DNA of 64,000 nucleotides, from contig NZ_CP062804.1 in assembly GCF_008801925.2 (NCBI RefSeq), forward strand, positions 1,922,001-1,986,000. The letters are read 5' to 3'. The translations under genes and the position numbers were made by a program. This DNA comes from Cupriavidus basilensis. GTDB lineage: Bacteria > Pseudomonadota > Gammaproteobacteria > Burkholderiales > Burkholderiaceae. Under the pieces are notes generated by a model, which was given only the letters and a program-made list of their open reading frames with translations, had not been told where the DNA came from and did not search any database. Within the stretch, counting starts at the first letter, position 1, and the number at the start of each line of letters is the position of its first letter. Positions 7,731-15,640 of this stretch are shown here, one piece after another.

Positions 7731-9497
7731 ATGAGCGCAGACAACGCTATCGGAAGCCTGCAACCCCCTGACCCGCAAGCCATTGTTGCGGCAGGCCTGG
7801 CCATCGAGCAGGAGGCAGCCACCGCGGCGTTCTCGCCGATGGAGTCCCGGCGCCACCAGATGTGGCCCCTGCTCACCGCCGCCGAGATCGTGCGGCTCCA
7901 GCATTTCGGCACACCGCGGCAGTGGCGCGCCAATGAATACCTGTTTCGCACCGGCGACCCCGCCCACGGCATGGTGGTGATACTGCGGGGCCGCGTGCGC
8001 GTCTTGCAGCGCGACGCGCTAGACCGTGCGTCTGTGGTCGGCGAGCACGGACCGGGCAGCTTCCTTGCCGAAGTGGGGCAGCTATCGGGCAAGCCCGCGC
8101 TGGTCGACGGCCTGGCGCTGGAAGACGTCGAGGCCATCTCGATTCCACCCGACCGGCTGCGCGCGCTGATGGTCGCGGAAGCAGAACTGGGCGAGCGCAT
8201 CATGCGTGCGCTGATCCTGCGCCGCGTTGGCCTGATCGAGCGCGGCAATGGTCCGACGCTGCTGGGCCGCGGCAGCGACGCGCGCCTGCTGCACCTGCAG
8301 GCGTTCCTGCGGCGCAACGGCTACCCCCATACCGTGGTCGACGCGGATACCGATCCCGATGCGTGCGCACTCCTCGATTTCACCGGCGCCGCGCCCGGCG
8401 ACTTTCCGCTGGTGATCTGCCCCGGCGGCGCGGTGCTGCGCTGCCCGGACGCGGGCCAGCTTGCCACCTGCCTGGGCCTGCTGCCCGAATTCGACCCGGA
8501 CTATATCTACGACGTGATCGTGGTGGGTGCAGGTCCGGCGGGTCTGGCCACCGCGGTGTATGCCGCTTCCGAAGGCCTGTGCGTTGCGGTGTTCGACAGC
8601 CTTGCGCCAGGCGGCCAGGCCGGCGCCAGCTCGCGCATCGAAAACTATCTGGGCTTCCCCACGGGTATTTCCGGACAAGCATTGGCCGGCCGGGCTTTCG
8701 TGCAAGCCCAGAAGTTCGGCGCACACCTTGCCATCCCCTTGCAGGTGAGCGCGCTGCATTGCGGTGAACATCCGCAGCGCATCGAGCTGAGCGATGGCCG
8801 CAAGATTGCTGCCCGGACCGTGGTCATTGCCAGTGGCGCAGCTTATCGCCACCCCGCCATCGCGGCACTCGATCGCTACGAAGGACGGGGCGTCTACTAC
8901 TGGGCCTCCCCGGTGGAAGCCCGCCTGTGCAGCGGCGAAGAGGTCGTGCTGGTGGGCGGCGGCAATTCCGCGGGGCAGGCCGCCGTGTTCCTGGCCGCGC
9001 ACGCCAAGCGCGTGCACATTCTCATCCGGGCATCGGGGCTGGAGGCCAGCATGTCGCGCTACCTGATCGAGCGCATCGCGGCCCAGCCCAATATCGAATT
9101 GCATACCGGCACGGAAATCGTAGCCCTGGGCGGGGAAGAACGCTTGGCCACCATCGGCTATCGCTCGCGCGACAGCGATCGCGTGACCGAGGTGCCGGTC
9201 CGGCATCTGTTCCTGTTTATCGGCGCAGATCCCAATACGGGATGGCTCGCCAGTTGCAATGTGCGTGTGGATGCAAGGGGATTCGTGCTGACCGGCACAG
9301 ACACGCCGCATGAAGGCACCCTGCCGGCATCCACGCTGGAGACCAGTGTGCCAGGCATCTTTGCAATCGGGGACGTGCGCTCGGGTTCCACCAAGCGGGT
9401 TGCAGCGGCCGTGGGCGAAGGCGCGGCGGTGGTCGCGCAGATCCATGGCTACCTGGAAAAAATGAAGCAGCCGGAGCCGGGAACGCTCGCCATGTAA
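7731..9497 (+). CDS. Fusion of cyclic-nucleotide-binding domain with thioredoxin-reductase-like flavoprotein
   Basis: 588 residues from the ATG at 7731, preceded by GGGAGAGG; an in-frame extension to 7539 is low-complexity and rejected. Residues about 50-160 are a cNMP-binding (Crp-like) domain (LFRTGDPAHGMVVILRGRVRV, GSFLAEVGQLSGKPA). A short thioredoxin-fold-like linker follows (ARLLHLQAFLRRNGYPH). From about 258 there is a TrxR/AhpF-type module: FAD motif VVGAGPAGLATA, GGQAGASSRIENYLGFP, NAD(P) motif VLVGGGNSAGQAAVFLA near 405, and C-terminal FAIGDVRSGSTKR. The redox CxxC of true thioredoxin reductases is absent: the equivalent segment reads YWASPVEARLCSG. The electron acceptor is therefore unknown. 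Confidence 0.85.
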   Translation: MSADNAIGSLQPPDPQAIVAAGLAIEQEAATAAFSPMESRRHQMWPLLTAAEIVRLQHFGTPRQWRANEYLFRTGDPAHGMVVILRGRVRVLQRDALDRASVVGEHGPGSFLAEVGQLSGKPALVDGLALEDVEAISIPPDRLRALMVAEAELGERIMRALILRRVGLIERGNGPTLLGRGSDARLLHLQAFLRRNGYPHTVVDADTDPDACALLDFTGAAPGDFPLVICPGGAVLRCPDAGQLATCLGLLPEFDPDYIYDVIVVGAGPAGLATAVYAASEGLCVAVFDSLAPGGQAGASSRIENYLGFPTGISGQALAGRAFVQAQKFGAHLAIPLQVSALHCGEHPQRIELSDGRKIAARTVVIASGAAYRHPAIAALDRYEGRGVYYWASPVEARLCSGEEVVLVGGGNSAGQAAVFLAAHAKRVHILIRASGLEASMSRYLIERIAAQPNIELHTGTEIVALGGEERLATIGYRSRDSDRVTEVPVRHLFLFIGADPNTGWLASCNVRVDARGFVLTGTDTPHEGTLPASTLETSVPGIFAIGDVRSGSTKRVAAAVGEGAAVVAQIHGYLEKMKQPEPGTLAM

Positions 9498-9548
9498 GCC
9501 TTGCCAGCTGCCTTGCAAACACCGGACGATCAATTTACTCCTGCCACC

Positions 9549-9581
9549 GCGCGCCGGCAATCGACCGTGTGGACGGCGCGC
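9549..9581. terminator. Possible hairpin after flavoprotein gene
   Basis: GCGCGCCG (9549-9556) and CGGCGCGC (9574-9581) form perfect 8-bp arms around a 17-nt loop, 50 bp past the flavoprotein stop. A T-run occurs only about 20 bp later (9602-9608), so this is a weak terminator candidate. Confidence 0.3.
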
Positions 9582-9667
9582 GACAGAACCTGAAATGCGC
9601 GTTTTTTTACTATATTGGTTGCATGGCAGGAGCTTCAATTCGAAGCCGTCGATAGCGGGAGGTTGCC

Positions 9668-9955
9668 ATGCGTTCGCTTGCAGACATGTTTAGTCCGCCC
9701 ACCCCGGAGAAAATCGCAGCAAGGGAATTGCAGCAAATGCGGCTTACCTTATTCCAAGCCGAGCGTCGCCTGCTGGAGGCACAGATGCAGGTTGACTACT
9801 ACCGCGACCTGGTCGCCTTCCTGGAGGAGGTGACCGCCTCCGGCGTCGAGAGCGTCGTGGACAAGCGGCGCGCTCCCGTCGCCGCGGAGCATGCGCAAAC
9901 GCCCCGCTCCGCGCCCGGCCTCATCACAGTGCCTACCGTGCCTTCAGCAGCCTGA
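9668..9955 (+). CDS. Small coiled-coil hypothetical protein
   Basis: 95 residues with GGGAGG five bases upstream of the ATG. Residues 14-55 form an amphipathic helix with heptad-like Leu/Ala spacing (IAARELQQMRLTLFQAERRL, QVDYYRDLVAFLEEV). The C-terminal third is Ala/Pro-rich and probably disordered. An AT-rich segment (TTTTTTTACTATATTGG) just upstream could be its promoter. I do not recognise a family or function. Confidence 0.65.
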   Translation: MRSLADMFSPPTPEKIAARELQQMRLTLFQAERRLLEAQMQVDYYRDLVAFLEEVTASGVESVVDKRRAPVAAEHAQTPRSAPGLITVPTVPSAA

Positions 9956-10212
9956 CAGTTTGCCCTCATGCCGTGCCGCGCGGCTTGAAGCCGCCGCGGC
10001 CATCCGCTCGCATGACACGCGGCACGTGCTGAAGCGTTCCCGATAGCCCAGCCGCCGGCACCGCGCGGGCGCTGTGCGATACTTGCCGCCTCACGCGGCC
10101 ACCCCCATGCCATCCGCACAAACACATTGCCCCGCACCGGGCAGTGGCGCCCAGCGCGCTCGCCGTGCCGGCAAGGGGGCCCGATCAGGATCCGGGAACA
10201 AGGAACATCGAA

Positions 10213-10899
10213 ATGAGCGCACTACTGCCAGCCATTGAAATCGAAACCGCGCCGTCACCCACGTGGTCGGTCATCTGGATGCACGGGCTCGGCGCCGACG
10301 GCAGCGATTTCGTGCCCGTGGTGCCGGAGCTGGGCCTGGCGTCCGCGCCCGGCGTGCGTTTCGTGTTTCCCAACGCGCCGGCCATCCCGGTTACCTGCAA
10401 CGGCGGCTACGTCATGCCGGCGTGGTACGACATCCAGTCGCTCGATGACGCCCGCCGCCATGCGGACGAGGCCGGCATCCGGGTCTCCCGCGATGCCATC
10501 CGCGCCCTGATCGCGCGGGAGAACCAGCGCGGCGTACCCAGCCACCGCGTAGTGCTGGCGGGGTTCTCGCAAGGCGGGGCCGTGGCCTATACCACAGCCC
10601 TGACGCATCCCGAGGCGCTGGGCGGCATCATCGCCCTTTCCACCTACATCCCCGCGCCGGCAATGCTTGCCGCCGAGTTCAGCGAAGCCAACCGCGCCAC
10701 GCCGATCTTTGCCGGACACGGCAGCGAGGACGACGTGGTGGCCGTGCAGCTCGGCCTGCTGGCGCGCGAGACCGTGGAAAAACTGGGCTGCAAGGTGGAA
10801 TGGCACACCTACCGCATGTCGCACTCGGTCTGCATGGAAGAGATCAAGGCGATCGGCGCCTGGCTGAATGCGCGCTTCGCGGCGGCCGGGAAATCCTGA
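10213..10899 (+). CDS. Alpha/beta-hydrolase carboxylesterase (phospholipase/carboxylesterase family)
   Basis: 228 residues from the ATG at 10213 (MSALLPAIEIE), with AAGGAAC upstream. It matches the Abhydrolase_2 carboxylesterase family: oxyanion-hole WMHGLGADGSDF near residue 20-30, nucleophile elbow GFSQGGA with Ser about 119, acid Asp in GHGSEDDVV about 170, and His in RMSHSV about 203. These cytosolic enzymes hydrolyse short-chain esters, lysophospholipids or acyl-protein thioesters. Length is normal for the family. Confidence 0.88.
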   Translation: MSALLPAIEIETAPSPTWSVIWMHGLGADGSDFVPVVPELGLASAPGVRFVFPNAPAIPVTCNGGYVMPAWYDIQSLDDARRHADEAGIRVSRDAIRALIARENQRGVPSHRVVLAGFSQGGAVAYTTALTHPEALGGIIALSTYIPAPAMLAAEFSEANRATPIFAGHGSEDDVVAVQLGLLARETVEKLGCKVEWHTYRMSHSVCMEEIKAIGAWLNARFAAAGKS

Positions 10900-10970
10900 C
10901 CCGCACGGACGTCGCCCCGACATCGGATAGCGTGGTAGGCTCGCGCCCCACCGCAAGATTGCAAGTCATC

Positions 10971-11375
10971 ATGAAAACCTCTCCCCCCGACGCTTCGGCT
11001 TCTGCTTCCGCGCCAGCGCCCGCGCTCAAGCTCGATTTCAATACCCGCAAGGCCTTGCTGTTTGCGCTCGCCGCCGAGCGCTTGTCGGCATTCTACGAAC
11101 ACCGCCAATGGATGACCGATGCGCAGGGCGCCACCCTGGCGAGCCTGTGGCTATCGCGCTCCAAGCTGCAACTGGCGCTGGCCGAGCGGCGCTTGCTGTC
11201 ACAACTGAGCGATCAGTTCGCACGCCAGCTCGCCGGCACGCTCTCGCGTGAGGCCGGACTGTACACCGCCCACGAAATGATGGAAGCGCTGGACCCCAAT
11301 TACCAGTCGGCCTTTGCGCACGACCTGCTCGACGAGTGCGAGCGGCTGCTGCATGAGAACGGCGTGACCGAGTGA
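10971..11375 (+). CDS. Hypothetical helical protein
   Basis: 134 residues beginning MKTSPPDASASAS, a Ser/Ala/Pro-rich disordered leader, then a mostly helical body (KALLFALAAERLSAFYEHRQW, LASLWLSRSKLQLALAERRLL, TAHEMMEALDPNYQSAFAHDLLDECERLL). No signal peptide or cysteine pair is present. It follows the esterase in the same direction with a 71-bp gap. I do not recognise it. Confidence 0.6.
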   Translation: MKTSPPDASASASAPAPALKLDFNTRKALLFALAAERLSAFYEHRQWMTDAQGATLASLWLSRSKLQLALAERRLLSQLSDQFARQLAGTLSREAGLYTAHEMMEALDPNYQSAFAHDLLDECERLLHENGVTE

Positions 11376-11433
11376 TGACGGGGCAAGCCGGCGCGCGGCG
11401 CGGCGCGTTGCGCCAGGGCACATCAGCGGCTGG

Positions 11434-12816
11434 CTACCTGGCCGGGCCGCGGCTCTTGTCGAACTGCTCGGCATCGAGCCGGCGGAACACCAGCGCCGAT
11501 AGCAGCGTGATCATGCCCACGGTGAAGAACGCCAGCCGGTAGGCTGTGCCGGCCACGCCCAGCTGGGCTGTGAACATGCTGACCAGCCCGCCGCCGATGG
11601 TAACCCCGAGGCCGATTGCCAGCATCTGCACCATCGAGAACAGGCTGTTTCCGCTGCCTGCGTCTTCCACGCTCAAACCCTTGAGCGTCACGCTATTCAT
11701 GGCAGCGAATTGCATGGAGTTGGTGGCCCCGAACAAAGCGAGCTGCGCAATGGCAAGGCCCACGGGCCAGCCCGGCGCAATCGCTGCGAACGAGGCGATC
11801 GAGCCACCCACCAATACCGTGTTGACCAGCAGGAAGTTGTCATAGCCAAAGCGCTTGACCAGTGGCACGATCCAGCGCTTGGCGACCACGCCGGCCAGTG
11901 CGGCCGGCAGCAGCATCAGCCCCGAATGCAGCGGGGAATATCCCATCGGCAACTGCAGCAGCAACGGCATCAGGAACGGCACCGCGCCCGAGCCGATGCG
12001 GCACACCAGGTTGCCGGCCAGGCCCACGCTGAAATTGGGCTCGCGGAACAGCGCCAGCCGGAACAGCGGGTTTTGCCGGCGCCGCGCATGCGGGATGTAA
12101 AGCAGCGCGGACAGCAGGCTCAGCGCGAACAGGCCGCCGCTCCATGCCGCGTGGCTTGCCTCGTGCGGGGTGTCCAGCGCCAGCGAGAATGCCACCATGC
12201 AAAGCGACAACAAGCCGCAGCCAACAAAGTCGAACGGCGGCGCACGGCCAACGGTGTGGTCGGGCAGGTAGCGCAAGACCGCCAGCATCCCGATGGCGCC
12301 TACGGGCACATTGATCAGGAAGATCCAGTGCCAGGCCACCGACTGCACGATCCAGCCGCCCAGCACCGGGCCAAAGATCGGCCCGACCTGCCCCGCCACC
12401 GAGACAAAGGCCAGCGCCGCGATGTATTGCTCGCCGGAGACGCTGCGCAGCACCGCCAGCCGGCCGATCGGCAGCAGCATGGAGCCGCCCACGCCCTGGA
12501 TCACGCGGGCGATCACGAGTTGGTCCAGGTTCTGCGCACCCGCGCAGAACAGCGAGCCCAGCACAAAGATCAGGATCGCGGCGAAGTACACGCGACGGGT
12601 GCCGAAGCGGTCGGCCAGCCAGCCCGAGGCCGGCGTGAGCATGGCCATGGTCAGCGTGTAGGCCACCACCACGGGCTTCATGTCGAGGGGGGTTTCGTTG
12701 AGGCTGCGCGCCATCGCGGGCAACGCGGTGTTGACGATGGTGGTGTCGAGCGTTTGCATGAAAAAGCCCGCTGCGACAATCCACAACATGGCCTTTTGCG
12801 AGGTTTGGCTGGTCAT
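11434..12816 (-). CDS. mdtD: MdtD-like DHA2 multidrug exporter (MFS)
   Basis: 460 residues and about 14 transmembrane segments. The N-terminus (LWIVAAGFFMQTLDTTIVNTA) and motifs ASGWLADRFGTRRVYF, ARVIQGVGGSMLLPIGRL and GPVLGGWIVQSVAWHWIFLINVPVG are close to E. coli MdtD (YegB) as I remember it. The function is likely proton-driven efflux; the substrate is unproven. The start at 12816 (MTSQTSQ) was preferred over 12888, which would add a non-homologous, hydrophilic extension. It is divergent from a LysR regulator, with a perfect palindrome in the gap. Confidence 0.82.
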   Translation of the reverse strand: MTSQTSQKAMLWIVAAGFFMQTLDTTIVNTALPAMARSLNETPLDMKPVVVAYTLTMAMLTPASGWLADRFGTRRVYFAAILIFVLGSLFCAGAQNLDQLVIARVIQGVGGSMLLPIGRLAVLRSVSGEQYIAALAFVSVAGQVGPIFGPVLGGWIVQSVAWHWIFLINVPVGAIGMLAVLRYLPDHTVGRAPPFDFVGCGLLSLCMVAFSLALDTPHEASHAAWSGGLFALSLLSALLYIPHARRRQNPLFRLALFREPNFSVGLAGNLVCRIGSGAVPFLMPLLLQLPMGYSPLHSGLMLLPAALAGVVAKRWIVPLVKRFGYDNFLLVNTVLVGGSIASFAAIAPGWPVGLAIAQLALFGATNSMQFAAMNSVTLKGLSVEDAGSGNSLFSMVQMLAIGLGVTIGGGLVSMFTAQLGVAGTAYRLAFFTVGMITLLSALVFRRLDAEQFDKSRGPAR

Positions 12817-12975
12817 CTGGTACGTCTCGGGGCAAGTGCCGGCAATCAGGGGCAATGACCGGCGCGGCATCTGGAATGGACCGTGCAAGAAGCGATCGGG
12901 GCAAAACCAGTGCCAGGAATGCAGCCGATGTTAATACCGGCCATGCCAATCGGGAACCCCGCTAGGTATATTGAC

Positions 12976-12998
12976 TGTCATCGGAAAATCCGATGACA
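12976..12998. promoter_or_regulatory. Perfect 10-bp-arm palindrome, LysR operator candidate
   Basis: TGTCATCGGA (12976-12985) and TCCGATGACA (12989-12998) flank a 3-bp centre. It lies 8 bp before the LysR start codon and in the mdtD-lysR divergent gap, contains the LysR T-N11-A signature, and is placed for autorepression of the regulator. Confidence 0.6.
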
Positions 12999-13005
12999 AT
13001 GCGGC

Positions 13006-13866
13006 ATGCTCAACCCTGTCTGGATCAAGACCTTCGCCACCGTAGCCGCCGCGCACAGCTTTACCGACGCGGGGCGCCAGCTCGGCCTCTCCCAATCCAG
13101 CGTCAGCGACCACGTCCGGCGCCTGGAACAGCACGTCGGGCGCCGGCTCTTTGTGCGCGATACCCACACCCTGACCATGACCGCCGACGGCGAGGCGCTG
13201 CTGGCGCACGCGCGGCTGATCCTGGATGCCATTGCGCGCGCGGAGTCCCAGTTCAATGCGCCGCGCCTGCAGGGCCGCGTGCGCCTGGGTACTTCCGATG
13301 ACCTCGCGCTGGGCCCCTTGCCCAATGTGCTGGCGGCATTTCGCAACTCGCATCCGGATGTGGAACTGGAGATCACCATCGGCATGACCGGCAAGCTCTA
13401 CGAGCTGATGGATGCCGGCGCGCTGGACCTGATGATCGGCAAGCGCCGCGAAGGCGACCGGCGCGGGTCTCCGTTGTTCAGGGGCAAGCTGGAGTGGCTA
13501 GCCCGGCCCGGCACGGTGGCGGACCTGCGCCAGCCGCTGCCGCTGATCCTGGTGCCCGAGCCCAGTGTCACGCGTGCCATCGTGCTCGATACACTGGCCA
13601 AGGCCGGGATGCGCTGGCAGATCGTCTGCACCAGCAGCAGTCACTCGGGCTGCATCGCCGCCGCGCGTGGCGGGCTGGGCATTACCGTGCGCGCGCAATA
13701 CCTGTCCGGGCGCGGGCTGTCGCCACTGGTCAACGGCGACAGCCTGCCGGCGCTGCCGGAGGTGGAATTCATCTCGCTGCGCGCGGGCCGCCTGAGCCGG
13801 CCCGCCGAAACGTTGCTGCAACTGCTGCAAAAGAGCGATCTGCGCGGGTCCTGGCTGGACGAGTAG
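13006..13866 (+). CDS. LysR-type regulator, probably of the divergent exporter
   Basis: 286 residues. HTH at residues 1-60 (VWIKTFATVAAAHSFTDAGRQL, LSQSSVSDHVRRLEQHVGRRLFVRD), then a substrate-binding domain from about 88 (GRVRLGTSDDLALGPLPNVLAAF, SSHSGCIAAARGGLGITVRAQ). It is divergent from the MdtD-like exporter and most likely controls it; the effector is unknown. The extended palindrome immediately upstream of its start suggests autoregulation. Confidence 0.87.
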   Translation: MLNPVWIKTFATVAAAHSFTDAGRQLGLSQSSVSDHVRRLEQHVGRRLFVRDTHTLTMTADGEALLAHARLILDAIARAESQFNAPRLQGRVRLGTSDDLALGPLPNVLAAFRNSHPDVELEITIGMTGKLYELMDAGALDLMIGKRREGDRRGSPLFRGKLEWLARPGTVADLRQPLPLILVPEPSVTRAIVLDTLAKAGMRWQIVCTSSSHSGCIAAARGGLGITVRAQYLSGRGLSPLVNGDSLPALPEVEFISLRAGRLSRPAETLLQLLQKSDLRGSWLDE

Positions 13867-13896
13867 CCGGCCCCGGCGCATTGGGCCGCGCGCGGC

Positions 13897-14535
13897 TCAA
13901 GCATCCGCGCCATCCTGGTACACGTTGAAGCTGCGGGCCGGCGACGCCGAAACGCCGCGGGTGTCCATGCCAGCCACTTTCTGCGCGCCATCGACGAACG
14001 GGTCGATATTGCGCGCCGGATCGGCGGATACGCCAGTGCGATCCAGGCCGGCGAAGCGCGCGCCATCGGTGAACGTATCGAGCTTGCGTGCGCCGTCGAC
14101 GAACGGGTCGATGCTGCGCGCCGGATCGGCGGATACGCCAGCGCGGTCCAGGCCGGCGATGCGCGCGCCATCGGTGAACGTATCGAGCTTGCGTGCGCCG
14201 TCGACGAACGTGTCGATGCTGCGTGCCGGATCTGCGGAGGGACCAGTGCGATCCAGGCCGGCGATGCGTGCGCCATCGGTAAAGGGATCCACCATGCGGG
14301 CGTGGGTACCGTCGGTGAATGCATCGAACCGCCCGCCTCGTGCGCCATCGGTGAAGGCGTTCACGGGCGCAGTGCGCGCCCCGTCGCTGTAGATATCGCG
14401 CACGCTGGTGGCGCCATGGGAAGCCGGGCTAGCAGCTTGGGCGCTGCCCAGGGCAAGCACGGCGCCGGCGATGGCGGCGGCGAACAGAGACTTGGTGAGC
14501 GACTTGGTGAACGACTTGGTGAGGTTCGGGTACAT
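13897..14535 (-). CDS. Exported DxFTDGAR-repeat protein (copy 2)
   Basis: 212 residues from the ATG at 14535 (MYPNLTKSFTKSL), with GGAGA upstream as in copy 1. The N-terminus duplicates LTKS/FTKS before a signal peptide ending ALGSAQA-AS. The mature protein has about ten FTDGAR/FVDGAR units and four AGLDRTGVSADPARS-type spacers. The central part is a higher-order repeat (spacer + IDPFVDGARK + LDTFTDGAR) with near-identical DNA, so it has expanded recently. There are no cysteines. The function is unknown; an envelope or extracellular cation-binding or structural role is speculation. Its paralogue is at 6795-7211. Confidence 0.7.
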   Translation of the reverse strand: MYPNLTKSFTKSLTKSLFAAAIAGAVLALGSAQAASPASHGATSVRDIYSDGARTAPVNAFTDGARGGRFDAFTDGTHARMVDPFTDGARIAGLDRTGPSADPARSIDTFVDGARKLDTFTDGARIAGLDRAGVSADPARSIDPFVDGARKLDTFTDGARFAGLDRTGVSADPARNIDPFVDGAQKVAGMDTRGVSASPARSFNVYQDGADA

Positions 14536-14650
14536 GGCAATCTCCAACTGGGTGAATGTGCCCATTCGTCGCCGCCACCCACACGAACTTACAGGTTTTT
14601 TTCAGATTGTTTGCGCCGATCCGTCCGCCGCCTCCCCGTGCGGCGCCCGG

Positions 14651-14700
14651 GCCACCTAAGCCCACCTAAGCCCACCTAAGCCCACCTAAGCCCTCCTAGG
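14651..14700. repeat. Tandem decamer repeat, five units
   Basis: Unit CCCACCTAAG occurs three times exactly (14661-14690), preceded by GCCACCTAAG and followed by degenerate CCCTCCTAGG. It lies in the 373-bp gap between repeat protein 2 (leftward, start 115 bp away) and the Crp/Fnr gene. The 10-bp period places every unit on about the same face of the helix, so it could be a regulator array or slipped-strand repeat. The rest of the gap shows no gene. Confidence 0.7.
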
Positions 14701-14908
14701 TCAAAAGTATGAACCCAGGGTTGAATCCAGCCAAAAGCATATCCCCCCAATACCGTGGCGATCTCCAACCTCCGGCCACTGTCGGCAAGCGCACGCATGA
14801 AGCTTAATACGTTAACGGGTCAAGCCCCGTCTGCGTGGCATACCGAACAGAGAAAAACCAAACGGCTGGCGCAGCAGCCGCGACCTTTCGACTTGGGGAG
14901 ACAACGGG

Positions 14909-15628
14909 ATGACCGACACCGAACTGGATCTATCCGGCAATCACTTGCTGGGCGCCTTGCCACCGCACGAGCGCCGCTTGCTCCTGCCACGCCTGGACAG
15001 CGTCAACCTGCGCGCGGGGCAACTGCTGAGCGACTCCGGCCAGCGCATCCGGCATCTCTATTTCCCGAGCACGGCGGTGATCTCGATGATGTCGCTGCAG
15101 GAAAGCGGCGCCACCGTGGAACTCGCCTCCGTGGGCCGTGAGGGGCTGGTGGGCCTGCCCGCGCTGACCGGCGCCGAGACCATGCCCAACCGGATCGAAG
15201 TGCGCAGGAGCGGCGCCGGCTTTCGCGTTGCCGCGAGCGAGCTGCGCGCGATCTACCCCGAGCTGCCCACATTGCAGCGCATGGCCCTGCTGTATATGCA
15301 GGCGCTGCTTACGCAGGTGTCGCAGACGGCTGTCTGCATCCGCCACCACTCGTTGACCACGCAGTTGTGCCGCTGGCTGCTGCTGGCGCTGGACCGCTCG
15401 CCCTGCAATGAGCTCGACGTGACCCAGCAAACCATTGCCGACATGCTGGGCGTGCGCCGCGAGGGCGTGACCGAGGCGGTGGGCAAACTGGCGGAGCTGC
15501 AAATGATCCGCCACAGCCGCGGCCATATCACCGTGATCGACCGGGCCGGGCTGGAGGGCTTTTCCGGCGAGTCCTACCGTATCGTGCGCAGCGAGTTCGA
15601 CCGCCTGCTCAGCCCAGCCGCCGGCTGA
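14909..15628 (+). CDS. Crp/Fnr family transcriptional regulator
   Basis: 239 residues. The N-terminal cyclic-nucleotide-binding-like beta-barrel (LLSDSGQRIRHLYFPSTAVISMM, GREGLVGLPALTG) is followed by a dimer helix and a C-terminal winged helix near 165-210 (LDVTQQTIADMLGVRREGVTEAVGKL). It lacks the N-terminal Cys cluster of FNR and the canonical cAMP-binding Arg/Ser signature, so the ligand is unknown. It is a single-gene unit, convergent with the AGE epimerase. Confidence 0.83.
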   Translation: MTDTELDLSGNHLLGALPPHERRLLLPRLDSVNLRAGQLLSDSGQRIRHLYFPSTAVISMMSLQESGATVELASVGREGLVGLPALTGAETMPNRIEVRRSGAGFRVAASELRAIYPELPTLQRMALLYMQALLTQVSQTAVCIRHHSLTTQLCRWLLLALDRSPCNELDVTQQTIADMLGVRREGVTEAVGKLAELQMIRHSRGHITVIDRAGLEGFSGESYRIVRSEFDRLLSPAAG

Positions 15629-15640
15629 CCGGCCAGGGCG

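Noticed and set aside
8082..9638. 518-codon minus-strand ORF across the flavoprotein
   Set aside because: Opposite strand of a gene with intact FAD and NAD motifs; no recognisable domain.
10800..10970. N-terminal extension of the 134-residue protein back into the esterase gene
   Set aside because: It would overlap the esterase coding end by about 100 bp in another frame; the ATG at 10971 is the sensible start.
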